Shown here piece after piece: positions 62,193-64,000 of a stretch of DNA of 64,000 nt. The position numbers and the translations under genes were made by a program. The notes under the pieces were generated by a model that searched no databases, was not told the DNA's origin, and saw only the letters and a program-made list of their open reading frames with translations. Every line of letters begins with the position of its first letter. Within the stretch, counting starts at the first letter, position 1. Origin of the DNA: Streptomyces canus (GTDB lineage Bacteria; Actinomycetota; Actinomycetes; Streptomycetales; Streptomycetaceae). The DNA lies in assembly GCF_041435015.1 (NCBI RefSeq), contig NZ_CP107989.1, forward strand, positions 5,084,001 through 5,148,000, given 5' to 3'.

Positions 62193-62972
62193 TCACTCCA
62201 CGGGCTTGGCGTACTGCAGATCCACTGTGCCCGAGTAGCCGGGAAGAGTCACCGTGCCGTCGTCGGCGACATTCCAGCCTAGGCCGTAGACATTGACGTA
62301 GACCATGTAGTTCTGGATCGCCTTGGAGTCCGCGAGCGCCTGCTTCAGCTTCTCCGGGTCTCCGACCGCCTGGATCTTGTACGGCGGCGAGTAGACGCGG
62401 CCCTGGAGGATCAGGGTGTTGCCGACACAGCGCACGGCACTGGTGGAGATCAGCCGCTGGTCCATGACCTTGACGCCCTGCGCGCCGCCCTTCCACAGGG
62501 CGTTGACCACGGCCTGGAGATCCTGCTGGTGGATGACCAGGTAGTCGGGCTGGGGCTCGGGGTAGCCGGGAAGCTTGGCGGTGGCGTTCGGCGGGGCGTC
62601 GTCGAGCGTGACCGTGACCGCCTTCCCCTTGATCTTCTGGGTGCCCGCCCTGTCCTCCAGGGCGGCGAGCTTGGCGTCCTCGGCCTTGGTGCTGCCGTCG
62701 TCGCGCTCGGCGAGTGCCTCGACGTCCCGGCGCAGCGAGCCGTTCGACTCGTCGAGCTGACCGTTGTTGTGGCTGCGCTCCTGGATCAGGTCCGAGAGCT
62801 TCAGCATGGACGCGTCCGTGCGGATGTTGGTGCCCTTGGCCGTATTGAAACTCGTGAAGAAAATGAGTCCCGCGAGAGCGAAGACGGCCACCGTGAGCAC
62901 CCTCACCGGCCGGAAACCCCGCCTGCGGACAGGACTGGATCCGGACTGGGGTGAGTCGGCAGAATTGCTCAA
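62193..62972 (-). CDS. DUF881-family membrane protein
   Basis: A 259-residue protein. One N-terminal helix (about 24-43) is followed by a coiled coil (about 55-95) and the extracytoplasmic DUF881 domain with [29 protein letters not shown] and [18 protein letters not shown]. The family is found near division and wall genes in Gram-positive bacteria; its function is not established. The start is a TTG at 62972 with AAGGAG upstream; no ATG or GTG lies at a suitable site. It is the first gene of the six-gene sortase operon. Confidence 0.88.
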   Translation of the reverse strand: MSNSADSPQSGSSPVRRRGFRPVRVLTVAVFALAGLIFFTSFNTAKGTNIRTDASMLKLSDLIQERSHNNGQLDESNGSLRRDVEALAERDDGSTKAEDAKLAALEDRAGTQKIKGKAVTVTLDDAPPNATAKLPGYPEPQPDYLVIHQQDLQAVVNALWKGGAQGVKVMDQRLISTSAVRCVGNTLILQGRVYSPPYKIQAVGDPEKLKQALADSKAIQNYMVYVNVYGLGWNVADDGTVTLPGYSGTVDLQYAKPVE

Positions 62973-63112
62973 CGTACCCTTATCTCCTTCGGCGCTACGG
63001 AAGCACTACGCTAACGGACGCCCGGGGGAGCACTCAGTGTCCCCTTGTACGCTGCCCCGAGCCCGACCAGTTACCTGCGCGGCCACGCAGCGCATCGACA
63101 GGAGAGACCCTC

Positions 63113-63367
63113 GTGCCGAAGTCACGTATCCGCAAGAAGGCCGACTACACGCCGCCCGCGGCGAAGCAGGCGACCGCCATCAAGCTGACCAGCCGCGCGT
63201 GGGTAGCCCCCGTGATGCTGGCCATGTTCCTCATCGGGCTCGCCTGGATCGTCGTCTTCTATGTGACGGACGGCTCGCTCCCCATCGACGCCCTGGACAA
63301 CTGGAACATCGTGGTGGGCTTCGGCTTCATCGCCGCCGGATTCGGCGTCTCGACCCAGTGGAAGTAG
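63113..63367 (+). CDS. crgA: Cell division inhibitor CrgA
   Basis: An 84-residue membrane protein with two helices (about 29-50 and 63-80). It carries the family sequence [15 protein letters not shown] and ends GVSTQWK. CrgA restrains FtsZ-ring formation in Streptomyces aerial hyphae and binds FtsZ/FtsI partners in mycobacteria. The GTG at 63113 has AGGAGA upstream. It is divergent from the DUF881 gene. Confidence 0.95.
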   Translation: MPKSRIRKKADYTPPAAKQATAIKLTSRAWVAPVMLAMFLIGLAWIVVFYVTDGSLPIDALDNWNIVVGFGFIAAGFGVSTQWK

Positions 63368-63391
63368 CTCTCCCCAGGGGTATCCGCTGAG

Positions 63392-63601
63392 TTATCCACA
63401 GCCTGGAGCAATTTCCACAGGACCTGGGGAAAAGACGACGATCTGTGGATAACCCATCGGGCGTTGACGCCGGTACGACCATCGCACCAGCTTCCGCAAG
63501 CCTGTTCGCCCCCTGCCTGACCTGCCCAAACGCGGGTCAGTGACAGGGGGCGCAGCTGTTCCCGCACTGTATGCACAAGATCCGGCACCCGCTGTGGACA
63601 A
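63392..63601. promoter_or_regulatory. DnaA-box cluster between crgA and the rhomboid gene
   Basis: TTATCCACA (63392-63400), ATTTCCACA (63411-63419, weaker), TGTGGATAA (63444-63452, the complement of TTATCCACA) and TGTGGACAA (63593-63601, the complement of TTGTCCACA) lie within 210 bp. The first and third are perfect general DnaA boxes and the last is the preferred Streptomyces form. Confidence 0.65.
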
Positions 63602-63610
63602 CGGGCCCGC

Positions 63611-64000
63611 TCAGGTCAGCTGGGCGGTCCTGAACAGCGTCATGCCCACGATGACCAGTAGCACCAGCGCGCAGGTGCCGTATTGCACCAGCGCCCGGCG
63701 CTCGCGTGGGGCGTGGACCATGCCGTACCCCGTGATCAGGCCGGCGACCAGGCCACCGATGTGGGCCTGCCAGGAGATGCTGCTCCAGCCGAAGGTGAAG
63801 ATCAGGTTGATCACCAGGAGCGCGATGATCGGCCGCAGGTCGTAGTTCAGCCGTCGCATCAGGACCGCGGTCGCGCCGAAGAGGCCGAAGATGGCACCGG
63901 AGGCGCCGAGCGTCTGGGTGCCCGGATCGGCCAGCAGATAGGCCAGGGCGCTTCCCGCGAGACCGGAGACGAAATAGACCGCGAGATAACGCGCGCGGCC
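63611..64000 (-). CDS. Rhomboid-family intramembrane serine protease, partial
   Basis: The last 129 residues of a rhomboid protein; the N-terminus lies beyond the right edge. The catalytic Ser is in GASGAIFG and the catalytic His in WQAHIGGLVAGLITGYG, each within a membrane helix; three to four more helices are visible. Rhomboids cleave membrane-bound substrates inside the bilayer. From memory, actinomycetes keep a rhomboid gene next to crgA. It converges on crgA across the DnaA-box region. Confidence 0.9.
   Translation of the reverse strand, partial: GRARYLAVYFVSGLAGSALAYLLADPGTQTLGASGAIFGLFGATAVLMRRLNYDLRPIIALLVINLIFTFGWSSISWQAHIGGLVAGLITGYGMVHAPRERRALVQYGTCALVLLVIVGMTLFRTAQLT

Overview
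The window is high-GC actinomycete DNA and almost certainly comes from a Streptomyces chromosome. The evidence is GTG starts, four-base ATGA/GTGA gene overlaps, a BkdR-type Lrp regulator, class E sortases, CrgA, the proteasome activator Bpa, and the fhaA-fhaB-pstP-rodA-pbpA-pknB operon. From memory the gene order resembles the oriC-proximal arm of S. coelicolor (around SCO3815 to SCO3856). A perfect parS site, a one-mismatch parS-like site and a cluster of DnaA boxes agree with a position near oriC.

0-18.6 kb: two paralogous branched-chain 2-oxoacid dehydrogenase operons (E1alpha-E1beta-E2), both on the minus strand, lie about 12 kb apart. Between them are an APH-fold phosphotransferase, a membrane Ser/Thr kinase, bpa, a secreted low-complexity protein, a quinone oxidoreductase, an ABC-2 exporter, a K+ channel and a molybdenum-cofactor pair (moeA-like and mobA). 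The K+ channel start and the moeA end overlap, and parS sits in that overlap. 18.7-31.5 kb: bkdR, then phenylacetate catabolism (paaH with a TetR-type regulator, paaN, paaABCDE). An unrelated DUF5819-HTTM-TrmH operon interrupts the paa genes, and a steroid-type acyl-CoA dehydrogenase follows them. Near-identical ACCGNNCGNNCGGT operators tie the paa promoters to the TetR gene, and a one-mismatch copy lies in front of the second bkd operon. 31.5-34.6 kb: a small membrane protein, rhodanese, J-domain protein and DUF2252 protein.

34.7-48.6 kb is an accessory, partly decayed block ending at tRNA-Leu(CAG). It holds a deletion scar joining a LuxR-type regulator remnant to an FtsX-type permease remnant, an intact operon (MBL hydrolase, carboxylesterase, RidA, unknown protein), a wrecked two-component system, a large FUSC transporter, a 927-residue LAL-type LuxR regulator, and acyltransferase and transposase remnants. 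The MBL operon, the FUSC gene and the region upstream of the LAL gene each carry a near-identical 20-bp element built on the palindrome GTCACGTGAC. This looks like an undescribed small regulon and is the main lead in the window.

49-64 kb: the FHA/PP2C/RodA/PbpA/PknB cell-wall and cell-division signalling operon (no pknA), and an isolated gene that fuses an antirepressor-like domain to an Mrr-type nuclease and is flanked by terminators. Next is a minus-strand operon DUF881-sortase-small membrane protein-pabA-srtE1-srtE2, then crgA, a DnaA-box-rich intergenic region, and a rhomboid protease gene cut by the right edge.
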